From Minisyncoccota bacterium (GTDB lineage: Bacteria > Patescibacteriota > Minisyncoccia > Phycocordibacterales > JAQTLZ01): 34,521 bases of DNA. The stretch covers positions 1-34,521 of the forward strand of contig JAQTSY010000004.1 of NCBI GenBank assembly GCA_028711065.1, given 5' to 3'. The position numbers and the translations under genes are program-made. A model generated the notes under the pieces. The model had not been told where the DNA came from, did not search any database, and saw only the letters and a program-made list of their open reading frames with translations. This document shows positions 21,751 to 30,583 of this stretch, piece after piece (position 1 is the stretch's first letter; every line of letters begins with the position of its first letter).

Positions 21751-24700
21751 ATGTTCCGAGAGAAAATACAAAAAAAAATAAAGCCCCAAAAACCAAGTCA
21801 AAGCGACTTTCCTGTGATTTCTTCCGAACTGAAAAAAAAGATTTTTACAATCACTATTTTACTTCTTCTCATCTCTGGTCCTTTTGCCATACCTGCATTC
21901 GTGAAAACGGTACACGCTGACGAAGCCTCTGATGCAATTGCCAGTCTACAACAACAACAAAAGAATCTTACCCGGGACTGGATAGTGGAAAATCAAAAAC
22001 AAGCAGCCTTACGTACCGCCTTTCAACAAAACTGGACGCGTCTCGATTTGACTCCTTTCGGGATAAGTACCTTGACAGACCGAACTCAAATTGGACTGGC
22101 ATTACAAACGAGCCAAGCAAATCTCAACAATATAACGAAACAGCTCAATGATATAGACGCTGCAATAGCAAGAATTAATTCCAACCCATCCCCAGAAAAT
22201 ACAGCGAAAGTTCTCGCGGATACAAAAAAGCAACTGAGTAATGATGGAAAAAGTTTTGTGGACAAAAAGACAACAATCCTAGAAAATGCAAAAACAGCCG
22301 GGGAAAATGATTGCGTCTTCAATAATCCTGTATTCGGAACCTTTAGCGCCTGTCTTAATCAAGCGGCCCTTTATATCGGAAATCTCATTCTTAGTCTCGC
22401 AGCACTCTTTCTCTATTTGGTAAGCATGCTCTTTGATTGGTTCATTAAAAGTACAGTGTCTGGAATGGGCGAGATCATAGGAGGAATCGGCTCCCTACGG
22501 ACCGCATGGACCGTAGCTCGAGACATCGCCAACGCTTTCTTTATTTTCATTCTTCTCTATCTTTCCATCGCCACAATCCTTGACCTCGGAGTAGAAACCA
22601 AAAGACAGGTAATACGCGTTATCCTCATGGCGCTTCTTATCAATTTCAGTCTTTTCTTCACGAACATCATGATAGATGCATCGAATATCCTGGCGACCGC
22701 TTTCTACAATGCGACTATTACATCCGCGCAAAGTTCGAGACCGAGTACAGCTGATTTGGCACTGGGTACTAATACGGGAAGTATTTCGTCTGTATTTCTC
22801 AATGCAATGGCTATACAAAAAATTTATAATCCTGGGGATGCACAAAGTGGAAATCAAAGCAAAAACAAGAATACGAAGGCGTTTATGGACAGCAACAATA
22901 TTTCATTTGGAAGAATCATCGCCACTACCGTCTTTGGCACGTTGCTTATGTTTACAACGGCTCTCGTTCTCCTCGCTTCTCTTACACTTTTCGGAACGCG
23001 ACTGGGGACTCTTCTCGTCTGTATGGTATTTTCTCCCATTGCATTTGCTCTTATGGCCGTACCCGACGACCATTATGCGAAGAAAATTTATTGGGACCAG
23101 CTCATACCTCAACTACTTTTTGCCCCTGTGTATATGCTCTTCCTTTTCCTTACCGTAACGATTGTAGCAAAACTTCCACCAGGAGCATTCCAAGGCACAA
23201 ACACGGCTGCAGGCGCGGGATTTACGGGAGCATTGGCTGATATAGCGAATATCTTTTACAACTACCTCATCATAAACACCCTTCTCATGACAACGCTCGT
23301 CTCAGCGAGAGAGCTTGGGGTTGCAGGAGCAGAGAGCGCGATATCGTGGGTAGAAAAAGGAAAAGGAGCACTTCAAAGCGTCGTAGGAAGAAATACAATC
23401 GGCAGGGCTGCGCGCAATCTTGATGAGAGATGGGCCAATACAAATGCACCGCGAGGATTTAATTGGCTCGTCGGTGGCCAGGGTGTTCTCGGTTCAAAAT
23501 TGAGAGGTGTGTCTACAGGATTTTTGAAAGATGCAAAATTCGGCGGGGAGAAAAGTGGACAAGATGTCTATGACGAAGGACACAAGCTCGAATCTGCGAC
23601 TGCAACAAACGCAAAAAAGAAAGCCGTCTTAGATGCTATAAACGCAACTAATTACGGACCAGGTGAAGATGGGAAAAGGAAAAAACAAGCGGCAATTCAG
23701 ACAGCAATGCTAAAACTTGGTGCGAAGGAAGCCGCAGAATTAGCAGAAGCAGATCGTAGCCTCTTGCATAATGATGATTTCCTGGGAAACCTTTCAGACT
23801 CTCAATACGAAGCAATAAGAAAAAGTGAGCATCTTACCGAGGCAGAAAAAGAGGAAGCGGGAAGGGGGCGATTTAAAGATGTTATTGAAGCTGCGCAAAA
23901 ATATACAAAAAAAGTCGACAATCACCAGATAGCCTTTAGAGACAGAGCAAACGCAACATATACAGACGTGGATGGACAAGTGGTAAAGAATGACTTTCAT
24001 GGCCTCACTGAAGAAGCTGCTAAGGATAAATTCCTAAATCAAGCGCCAGATATTTCGAAAGACAGTACAGCTGCCTACAGAAAAATGCGTTCTTTCACAG
24101 GCAAAAAAATGGATGCACTCAATCAAGTTGCTCCAGAGGTCTTGAATGACACCCGCATCATGAGTATCTTCAAGCAAGGAATGGTCGACTACGCGAAAAC
24201 AAGCGAAAGCTTCAGCCAGCTCCAACAAGAACAGCTCCGCCACAATAAGGATATCAACCTCATCGAAGGAAGAGCGATGGCGTACGGAGTTGATTTTCTC
24301 TCACCGGAATACGCAGCGCTCGGAGGCGACGAGGGTTCAGATTTCAGAAAACTCATGGGTGGACTAGGGAGGGTTTATGATGAAATTGACTATACAACAA
24401 ATCCAACTGGAGATATGTCCATGGCTATCCAGAATAGTATCAATTCCAGAACTGCTCAGATCACTTCCACAGCAGATCCGGTTAAAAAGGCGACTCTTCA
24501 AAAAGAGAAAGAAAGTTATGAAAGTCTTCAAAAGATGTACGCCAAAGTCGCCATACGAGATGCCAACGAACGAAAAACATGGGCAGAAGTAGGAAGGAAC
24601 AGGCTCGCCAAGGGCATAGAGAAAGACAAGACTGCTGAAGAGGTTTCTAAATCAAAGTCATCTCAAAGATTTGCTCAAGCTAACTTGGACTTCTATAACG

Positions 24701-25017
24701 GCGCTATCGGTCAGCAATTCCGCCGACAGGATAACGGGGATCAGCAAAAAATCTGGAATCACCTTGCAATACACTTTAAGAACGGAACTCTCACTCCTCA
24801 AAATGCTGAGCTTCTAGAAAAGATGGCAACGAACAAAGAGATGAAAGATTTCTTCAGAGTCTATACGCCTGAAGAAAGGGCTGATCCAAATTCTGCGGCT
24901 AACTTTTTTGAACGCATAAAGGGAGCTAATATCGCTGGACCACAAATGACAGACAAAGAATTAGAGACTTACATCCACACCAGAATAGGAAGAGACGAAT
25001 TGGGCACTAAAATATAA
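21751..25017 (+). CDS. VirB6/TrbL-like polytopic membrane protein with long hydrophilic tail
   Basis: The 1088-residue protein begins with a signal or anchor segment (about 31-50, then VHA|D) and an extracytoplasmic coiled region. A membrane domain with about six spans lies between residues 206 and 520. It then has a 560-residue charged helical tail rich in Lys, Glu and Gln. The span pattern, with a central SxFGTRLGTLLVCMVFSPIAFALMA segment, fits the VirB6/TrbL inner-membrane channel subunits of type IV secretion systems, which show little sequence conservation. The tail is far longer than in VirB6 (about 300 residues in all) and recalls the extended VirB6 proteins of some other bacteria. It precedes the 25023, PrgI and VirB4 genes. 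No Shine-Dalgarno is seen. Confidence 0.8.
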   Translation: MFREKIQKKIKPQKPSQSDFPVISSELKKKIFTITILLLLISGPFAIPAFVKTVHADEASDAIASLQQQQKNLTRDWIVENQKQAALRTAFQQNWTRLDLTPFGISTLTDRTQIGLALQTSQANLNNITKQLNDIDAAIARINSNPSPENTAKVLADTKKQLSNDGKSFVDKKTTILENAKTAGENDCVFNNPVFGTFSACLNQAALYIGNLILSLAALFLYLVSMLFDWFIKSTVSGMGEIIGGIGSLRTAWTVARDIANAFFIFILLYLSIATILDLGVETKRQVIRVILMALLINFSLFFTNIMIDASNILATAFYNATITSAQSSRPSTADLALGTNTGSISSVFLNAMAIQKIYNPGDAQSGNQSKNKNTKAFMDSNNISFGRIIATTVFGTLLMFTTALVLLASLTLFGTRLGTLLVCMVFSPIAFALMAVPDDHYAKKIYWDQLIPQLLFAPVYMLFLFLTVTIVAKLPPGAFQGTNTAAGAGFTGALADIANIFYNYLIINTLLMTTLVSARELGVAGAESAISWVEKGKGALQSVVGRNTIGRAARNLDERWANTNAPRGFNWLVGGQGVLGSKLRGVSTGFLKDAKFGGEKSGQDVYDEGHKLESATATNAKKKAVLDAINATNYGPGEDGKRKKQAAIQTAMLKLGAKEAAELAEADRSLLHNDDFLGNLSDSQYEAIRKSEHLTEAEKEEAGRGRFKDVIEAAQKYTKKVDNHQIAFRDRANATYTDVDGQVVKNDFHGLTEEAAKDKFLNQAPDISKDSTAAYRKMRSFTGKKMDALNQVAPEVLNDTRIMSIFKQGMVDYAKTSESFSQLQQEQLRHNKDINLIEGRAMAYGVDFLSPEYAALGGDEGSDFRKLMGGLGRVYDEIDYTTNPTGDMSMAIQNSINSRTAQITSTADPVKKATLQKEKESYESLQKMYAKVAIRDANERKTWAEVGRNRLAKGIEKDKTAEEVSKSKSSQRFAQANLDFYNGAIGQQFRRQDNGDQQKIWNHLAIHFKNGTLTPQNAELLEKMATNKEMKDFFRVYTPEERADPNSAANFFERIKGANIAGPQMTDKELETYIHTRIGRDELGTKI

Positions 25018-25022
25018 AATAA

Positions 25023-25748
25023 ATGACATACTTTTTCACCCAACAAAAAGAACTCGAAAAAACAGTGGATGCTCTCCCTGCAGCAAAAAAACCCTGGGCA
25101 GGAGGGGATCTTACGGACCTTATCTACGAGATAGGAAATAAATACTCCCTCACCCTGGAAAAAGACGGCGTGATCTTCGAACTCATCCAAAACATCATCG
25201 CTGGCAAAATGCTTTCGGCAAACTTCGAATCCGAACTGCGAAAATCAATTGAGGAGGAAGATCTTTCAGATGACCAACTCAAAGAGCTTGTGGGAGTGCT
25301 GAATGAAAAGATCTTTGTGCCAATTCGAACCGCGATGAGAAAAGCGAGCGAACCGAAGGAAGAAGTAATGCCGACACGAGAAGATGTGCTTCATGGAATC
25401 GAAAATCCGGTCAAGACCGCGCACCTATTAGCAGAAGACAAGACGCCGGCACCCGTGCCATCAGCATCATCAGTTCCTCCAGCAGTAATAAGAGTGGCTT
25501 CTCTAGCTCCAACCCCTCCTGTTCCAGCGCAACCACCCACAGAAACTCCGCCTCCCCCAATCCAGCAAACTGCGATCGAAATAAAGCCGCATATGGATAT
25601 TATGGAAGCGAAACTTGGGAGTGCAGTGAAAATGCCGGTGACGGAAGTAAAAGTGGCAGAAAAACCACCCGCTATAGTCAAAACTCCACGGCCTATCGCA
25701 CCCCAAAGATATACGGTTGACCCTTATAAAGAACCACCAACAGCGTAA
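25023..25748 (+). CDS. Unknown protein of the secretion locus with Pro-rich tail
   Basis: The 241-residue protein has a helical, acidic N-terminal 120 residues and a Pro/Ala-rich C-terminal half, without a signal peptide or membrane span. It starts five bases after the VirB6-like stop and ends ten bases before PrgI, so it belongs to that operon. I do not recognise a family. Its soluble, disordered-tailed layout suggests an adaptor on the cytoplasmic side. Confidence 0.7.
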   Translation: MTYFFTQQKELEKTVDALPAAKKPWAGGDLTDLIYEIGNKYSLTLEKDGVIFELIQNIIAGKMLSANFESELRKSIEEEDLSDDQLKELVGVLNEKIFVPIRTAMRKASEPKEEVMPTREDVLHGIENPVKTAHLLAEDKTPAPVPSASSVPPAVIRVASLAPTPPVPAQPPTETPPPPIQQTAIEIKPHMDIMEAKLGSAVKMPVTEVKVAEKPPAIVKTPRPIAPQRYTVDPYKEPPTA

Positions 25749-25758
25749 ATAAAAGACT

Positions 25759-26223
25759 ATGCAGTTTCAGGTACCACAATTCATCGAAATAGAAGACAAA
25801 GTATTCGGACCTCTTACCGTAAAGCAATTTCTCTATCTCGCCGGAGGAGCTGGATTTTCTTATCTGCTCTACGCCTTCCTGCCTTCCTACATATCTTACG
25901 CGCTTATACTCCTCGTGGTTGGATTTTCACTCACCCTCGCTTTCTACAAAGTAAACGAAAAACCCTTCATTTTCATGGTTGAGGCTGCATTCAACTACGT
26001 GTTCAGTAAAAGACTCTATATCTGGAAAAAACAGGACAAGAAAATCGAAAGCAAAGAGGAGGCAGTCTCCGTGACACCGAGCATCTATGTACCCAAACTC
26101 TCTGATAGCAAACTGAAAGATCTCTCGTGGAGCCTCGACGTCAATGAAAGACAGGGGGGTACTATCTATTCGCCGGAAACAAAGACACTTGAGAAAAGAG
26201 AACCCTATTCAAAGCCGTTTTAG
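25759..26223 (+). CDS. PrgI family (VirB3-like) membrane protein
   Basis: The 154-residue protein shows the PrgI pattern: MQFQVPQFIEIEDKVFGPLTVKQFLYL, then two membrane spans (about 22-40 and 43-62) separated by a short loop, then KPFIFMVEAAFNYVFSKRLYIWKK. PrgI proteins are the VirB3 counterparts of single-membrane type IV secretion systems and sit next to VirB4, as here. The C-terminal 60 residues are polar and longer than in PrgI of Enterococcus plasmids. Confidence 0.9.
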   Translation: MQFQVPQFIEIEDKVFGPLTVKQFLYLAGGAGFSYLLYAFLPSYISYALILLVVGFSLTLAFYKVNEKPFIFMVEAAFNYVFSKRLYIWKKQDKKIESKEEAVSVTPSIYVPKLSDSKLKDLSWSLDVNERQGGTIYSPETKTLEKREPYSKPF

Positions 26224-26234
26224 CCTGTTATCCG

Positions 26235-26263
26235 TTGTAAGGAGAGACTTTGCCCTCTATAAT
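26235..26263 (+). promoter_or_regulatory. Promoter before the TraC-like gene
   Basis: TTGTAA (26235-26240), a 17-bp spacer and TATAAT (26258-26263), then seven bases before ATG 26271. This is a strong internal promoter, so the ATPase genes may be expressed apart from the upstream operon. The mRNA should be leaderless. Confidence 0.65.
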
Positions 26264-26270
26264 GTAGCCT

Positions 26271-26915
26271 ATGGCATCTTCGAAAAGTGAAGCGACGCAA
26301 GCATTTGTACCAATAGAAGAAGTACGAGATGGAATCGTAGTACTCAAAGACGGAGGAATGCGAGCAATTCTTCTCGCTTCTTCAGTGAACTTTGCTCTGA
26401 AATCTGCCGATGAACAGTCGGGAATTATCATACAGTTTCAAAATTTTCTTAATTCACTTGATTTCTCAATCCAGATTTTTCTTCAATCTCGAAGATACGA
26501 TATCCGGCCATACATCGCTCTTCTCGAAGATAGATATCGAGTCCAGACTGGAGAGCTTATGAAAATTCAGACGCGGGAGTACATTGATTTCGTAAAGAGT
26601 TTTAGTGAGAACGCGAATATTATGAAGAAAAGTTTTTTTGTAGTGGTTCCCTATAATCCGGCAGTCATAAATTCCAAAGGAGAGGGTCTTACAAAAATAT
26701 TCCGAAGAGAAAAAAAGGCGGAAGCGGATATTTCCAAGAAAAAAGATTTCGAGGAAAATCGAACGCAACTCGAACAAAGAATCGGCATTGTTTCCCAAGG
26801 ACTCACACGTTGCGGAGTAAAATCAATCGGCCTCGGCACGGAAGAGATTGTCGAGCTTTTCTACAAAATATTTAATCCGGGAGACACCGAGAAGCCTATC
26901 CACGTGGAACAATAA
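26271..26915 (+). CDS. TraC-like domain protein
   Basis: The 214-residue protein resembles the TraC-like N-terminal module found next to VirB4 genes: FVPIEEVRDGIVVLKDGGMRAILLASSVNFALKS, then EQSGIIIQFQNFLNSLDFSIQIFLQSRRYD. No Walker motif is present, so it is not an ATPase. It sits ten bases before the VirB4 gene. The VirB4 here already has its own N-terminal domain, so this is a separate partner and not a broken VirB4 half. It may contact PrgI and VirB4 at the membrane. Confidence 0.8.
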   Translation: MASSKSEATQAFVPIEEVRDGIVVLKDGGMRAILLASSVNFALKSADEQSGIIIQFQNFLNSLDFSIQIFLQSRRYDIRPYIALLEDRYRVQTGELMKIQTREYIDFVKSFSENANIMKKSFFVVVPYNPAVINSKGEGLTKIFRREKKAEADISKKKDFEENRTQLEQRIGIVSQGLTRCGVKSIGLGTEEIVELFYKIFNPGDTEKPIHVEQ

Positions 26916-26924
26916 TTTTATACT

Positions 26925-28745
26925 ATGGGAATCTTCGACAACCTTTTTGGTAAAAAAGAAAAAACAATCCCGCACCTCGCGCCAATCTTGCCGCAGGAGA
27001 TTTATGAATCGGGAGTATTAGAGCTCAAAGACATCATTGCTCCATCGGCGCTGAAGATTACACCTCGAGAACTTAATCTCGGGGACAAAATTGTGCGCAC
27101 TTTTTTCGTCATCTCGTATCCGCGATTTCTTTCTGACAGCTGGTTTTCTCCGATCATAAACCTCGACAAAGTATTCGATATTTCTATATTCGTACACCCA
27201 ATTGAGACTGCGAAAGTCTTGCGCACATTCCAGAAGAAAGTGGCGGAAGTGGAAAGCCAAATATCGGGAAGGCAAGAGAAGGGGCTGGTGCGCGATCCGG
27301 TGCTCGATACTGCTTACCAAGATCTGGAAGGGTTGCGAGATCGTCTTCAGCAAGCACAGGAAAAACTTTTTGATGTTGGTCTGTATATCTCTATTTATGG
27401 AGACACAAACGAAGAACTCGATAAGATCGAATCGGAAATTAAAGGCATTCTCGAGGCGAAACTTGTCTACATAAAACCGGCGCTTTTCCAGCAAGAACAG
27501 GGCTTTAAGACAGTGCTCCCGGTGGAAGAGGATCTTCTGGAAGTTCATTCGAAGCTTAATTCTGGACCTCTTTCAAGCCTTTTTCCTTTCATCTCATTCG
27601 ATCTCTCATCCGACAAAGGAATTCTCTACGGAATAAATCGACACAATTCAAGCCTGGTACTTTTCGACCGATTCTCTCTTGAGAACTACAATTCGGTCAC
27701 CTTCGCAAAAGCCGGCTCGGGAAAGTCATACGCCTCCAAGCTTGAAATTCTTCGAACCCTCATGTTCGATGCGGACGTCTTGGTCATTGACCCAGAAAAA
27801 GAATATGAATACATGGCAGAAGCGACAGGAGGAAGATATTTCAACATCTCTCTTAATTCCGAACATCACATCAATCCATTCGATCTGCCAGCTCCTCGAC
27901 CGGATGAGTCCAAAGCAGACGTCTTGCGCTCGAACATTGTGAACTTGGTTGGACTTTTCCGCCTCATGCTCGGAGGACTTTCTCCGGAAGAAGATGCGGT
28001 GATCGATCGAGCTATCACCGAAACGTATGCACTGAAAGACATCACTGCCGACTCTGATTTTTCAAACATCGAACCCCCGCTTCTTTCTGACTTCGAACTT
28101 GTGCTTGCGGGAATGGAAGGAGGGGAGTCTCTCGCACAGAGACTTACCAAATTTACTAAAGGAACCTGGGCAGGCTTCATTAATAAGCCAACGAACATCG
28201 ACATCAACAAAAAATTCGTGGTATTTTCCCTAAGAGACATGGAAGATGAACTGAAGCCGGTCGCAATGTATATCGTAACTCACTACATATGGAATGCCAT
28301 TCGAAAAGAGCTCAAGAAGAGACTTTTGGTGATTGACGAGGCATGGTGGATGATGAAATCCGAAGACACCGCGTCATTTCTCTTGGGACTCGCAAAACGA
28401 TGCCGAAAATATTATTTAGGACTTGCAACAATCACCCAAGACGTGGACGACTTTCTCCGCTCTCCCTATGGGCTTCCGATCATCACCAACTCTTCAATCC
28501 AAATGCTTTTGAAGCAGTCCGCTTCTTCGATTGATATTTTGCAGAAAACATTTTCTCTCACTGATGAAGAAAAATATCTTCTCCTTGAATCTGATGTGGG
28601 GGAGGGAATTTTCTTTGCGGGGACAAAACACGTAGCTATAAAAATAATCGCTTCGTACACCGAGGACCAGATTATCACCTCAAATCCCTCCCAACTTTTG
28701 GCAATCAAAAAAGCAAAAGAAGAGCTGTCTCAAACTGGGCAATAG
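26925..28745 (+). CDS. virB4: VirB4/TraC-type secretion ATPase
   Basis: The 606-residue protein has an N-terminal VirB4-like domain (SYPRFLSDSWFSPIINLDKVFDISIFV...KLFDVGLYISIYG) and a C-terminal ATPase. Walker A is AGSGKS (263-268), followed by VIDPEKEYEYMAEATGGRYF, INPFDL and a Walker B RLLVIDEAWWMM (near 470). VirB4 ATPases energise pilus assembly and substrate transport in type IV secretion and conjugation. It is shorter than VirB4 of Agrobacterium (789 residues), in line with Gram-positive-type and CPR homologues. No Shine-Dalgarno precedes the ATG, nine bases after the TraC-like gene. Confidence 0.94.
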   Translation: MGIFDNLFGKKEKTIPHLAPILPQEIYESGVLELKDIIAPSALKITPRELNLGDKIVRTFFVISYPRFLSDSWFSPIINLDKVFDISIFVHPIETAKVLRTFQKKVAEVESQISGRQEKGLVRDPVLDTAYQDLEGLRDRLQQAQEKLFDVGLYISIYGDTNEELDKIESEIKGILEAKLVYIKPALFQQEQGFKTVLPVEEDLLEVHSKLNSGPLSSLFPFISFDLSSDKGILYGINRHNSSLVLFDRFSLENYNSVTFAKAGSGKSYASKLEILRTLMFDADVLVIDPEKEYEYMAEATGGRYFNISLNSEHHINPFDLPAPRPDESKADVLRSNIVNLVGLFRLMLGGLSPEEDAVIDRAITETYALKDITADSDFSNIEPPLLSDFELVLAGMEGGESLAQRLTKFTKGTWAGFINKPTNIDINKKFVVFSLRDMEDELKPVAMYIVTHYIWNAIRKELKKRLLVIDEAWWMMKSEDTASFLLGLAKRCRKYYLGLATITQDVDDFLRSPYGLPIITNSSIQMLLKQSASSIDILQKTFSLTDEEKYLLLESDVGEGIFFAGTKHVAIKIIASYTEDQIITSNPSQLLAIKKAKEELSQTGQ

Positions 28746-28770
28746 ACAGCACACTTTCTAAGTCCTAATG

Positions 28771-28776
28771 TATAAT
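28771..28776 (+). promoter_or_regulatory. -10 box TATAAT of the 28786 gene
   Basis: TATAAT is followed by nine bases and ATG 28786, giving at most a two- or three-base leader. No clear -35 is seen. Confidence 0.55.
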
Positions 28777-28785
28777 TTCTAATAA

Positions 28786-29481
28786 ATGATTGGAAAATTT
28801 TTTTCGCTAGCAAAAGCGGTAAGGAAAATAAAGCCAAGAATTGGCCCTGGAACGGCTTTTCTCATGATTTTTTTTGCAATTGTAATCGATTTAGTGCAGA
28901 TTGCAGTTAATTTTGTCCTCGACGAGATCTTCCTCATTGGATTTGTTGTCGATTGGCTTATCACTATCGCCATGGTCTTTGCCCTTTGGCTTTGGTTTCG
29001 ATTTAACGGAGTAAAACTCACAAGAGTAGTGTCGGCCAAAGGCAAACCAAATGCCACAGGAGTCATTGCATTTGTGATTGCATTCATCATTAAAATGATT
29101 CCGATAGTAAACGCTCTTCCGGCATGGACCGCTGACGTAATGATAAATATTGCTGTCTCATGGATTGAAGACCTCGCGGCACAAGAAGAAAGCGGACTTC
29201 TAGCAAAAGCCTTACCGGGGGGGAGAAAAGCTCTCTCAAAAGGAGCGAAGCGGCAAGCTTTGCAGGCAAGAAGCGAAGGGAGAATGGACAGATATCTTGA
29301 TATCGACAGCGGAAGATACGGAACAAATAGACAGAAGGAAAGTCCTGAAAGAGAAGGGGTGAAAAGGGATATGAATGATTACTATGACAAACTCGCAGAG
29401 GAGCATATGAACCCCTCTCAACTTCAAGAATACAAAGAAAATCAACAAAAAGTGGATGGAATAAGCCCGCCCAAAGAATAG
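28786..29481 (+). CDS. Multi-pass membrane protein of the secretion locus
   Basis: The 231-residue protein has about three membrane spans (roughly 23-45, 48-72 and 91-112), and a basic, charged C-terminal half rich in Arg, Lys and Gln. No family is recognised. It follows the VirB4 gene but carries its own -10 box, and it precedes secreted components. Proteins of this kind between VirB4 and pilin genes may be accessory channel parts; this is an inference from position. Confidence 0.7.
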   Translation: MIGKFFSLAKAVRKIKPRIGPGTAFLMIFFAIVIDLVQIAVNFVLDEIFLIGFVVDWLITIAMVFALWLWFRFNGVKLTRVVSAKGKPNATGVIAFVIAFIIKMIPIVNALPAWTADVMINIAVSWIEDLAAQEESGLLAKALPGGRKALSKGAKRQALQARSEGRMDRYLDIDSGRYGTNRQKESPEREGVKRDMNDYYDKLAEEHMNPSQLQEYKENQQKVDGISPPKE

Positions 29482-29501
29482 CTTTATCTGAAGAGTGAGT
29501 G

Positions 29502-29532
29502 TTGATAAGATATTTTTCAACTATGCTAAAAT
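29502..29532 (+). promoter_or_regulatory. Possible promoter of the Ig-like protein gene
   Basis: TTGATA (29502-29507), a 19-bp spacer and TAAAAT (29527-29532). The nearest ATGs are at 29534 and 29543. The longer ORF of the track would start upstream of this box. Confidence 0.4.
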
Positions 29533-29533
29533 A

Positions 29534-30580
29534 ATGAGATATATGAAAGGCATGCTTTCACAGAACGCCCTTACTTTTTTCCTCTCTGGGTTCATTCTTC
29601 TCTCTCTCGCGTACATGCCTTTTTTGAGCGTGTCCGCCGAAATTATCGCTCCAGAAAACTCAGTTACTCTTTCGATACAACCCCAAAATCCTGAACCTAA
29701 TTCGCAGGTTGATGCGACTCTTGAAGGCTACCTCTTTGATCTCCAGAAAGCGAAGATCTCTTGGTTTCTAAACGGAGCTTTGAAAGAAACGGGCACCGGC
29801 AAAACAGATTTTTCATTTACAACAGGGGACCCTGGAAAAACGATAATCCTTAAAGCCGTCGTGGACGCCTCTGACGGCACGCATGCGGAAAAGGAACTTT
29901 CGGTGCAAGCGGCAAATGTTGACTTGGCATGGGAGGCTCTTTCCTATACTCCTCCCTTTTATAAAGGAAAATCGCTTTTCCCGCCACAGGGAATAGTTAA
30001 AGTTGTAGCTCTCCCTGATTTGACCGATGGAAGCGGTAACCTGATCGCACCTGAAAAACTTGTTTACAAGTGGACAAAAGACAGAGAAATCCTCGGTGAT
30101 GATTCAGGATATGGAAAAAATATGTATGTTTTTTCTGGGGATATTTTTGCCCGCCCCGTAACCATAGAGGTTGAGGTAAGCGCGCTTTCTGGGAATCAAA
30201 CAGCGGCAAACACGATCGTAATCACCCCCACAGCTCCGAAAGCCACCCTCTACGAAAATAATCCGTTATTTGGAATTGAATATGAAAAACCAATTCCACA
30301 AAATTTTTCTCTTCAGAATCCAGAAATAAAAATTGAAGCTGTGCCTTATTTCTTCAATGAAAAAGAGGCTCTTACCTTTTCCTGGAATATGAATGGAAAT
30401 CCGATCACTTCCGGACAAAGCCCGAGCGGGAGAAGCGTGGTCTTGCGACACAATGGAGAAGCGGGTATATCACTCCTCACGCTTGCGGTCAAAAATATAA
30501 ATACACTCCTACAATCTGCAGACACAGGAAGTTCTATTCTGTTGCCGAAAATTACTGGAACTAATGCGAGCTCGCTTTAA
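29534..30580 (+). CDS. Secreted protein with Ig/PKD-like beta-sandwich repeats
   Basis: I place the start at ATG 29534 (348 residues), which gives a signal peptide MRYMKGMLSQNALTFFLSGF... ending SVSA|E. ATG 29543 is equally possible. The mature part has at least two beta-rich segments with Ig/PKD-like signatures: LSIQPQNPEPNSQVDATLEGY...KISWFLNGAL, and ALTFSWNMNGNPI near the end. Such domains usually serve adhesion or act as scaffold on surface structures. It overlaps no gene and is followed after three bases by the pilin candidate, so both are likely co-expressed. Confidence 0.8.
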   Translation: MRYMKGMLSQNALTFFLSGFILLSLAYMPFLSVSAEIIAPENSVTLSIQPQNPEPNSQVDATLEGYLFDLQKAKISWFLNGALKETGTGKTDFSFTTGDPGKTIILKAVVDASDGTHAEKELSVQAANVDLAWEALSYTPPFYKGKSLFPPQGIVKVVALPDLTDGSGNLIAPEKLVYKWTKDREILGDDSGYGKNMYVFSGDIFARPVTIEVEVSALSGNQTAANTIVITPTAPKATLYENNPLFGIEYEKPIPQNFSLQNPEIKIEAVPYFFNEKEALTFSWNMNGNPITSGQSPSGRSVVLRHNGEAGISLLTLAVKNINTLLQSADTGSSILLPKITGTNASSL

Positions 30581-30583
30581 ACT

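Noticed and set aside
26896-26911. Third parS-like sequence (13 of 16 to TGTTCCACGTGGAACA)
   Set aside because: The left arm is degraded, it lies at the end of a coding sequence far from the other two sites, and a single match of this quality can arise by chance.
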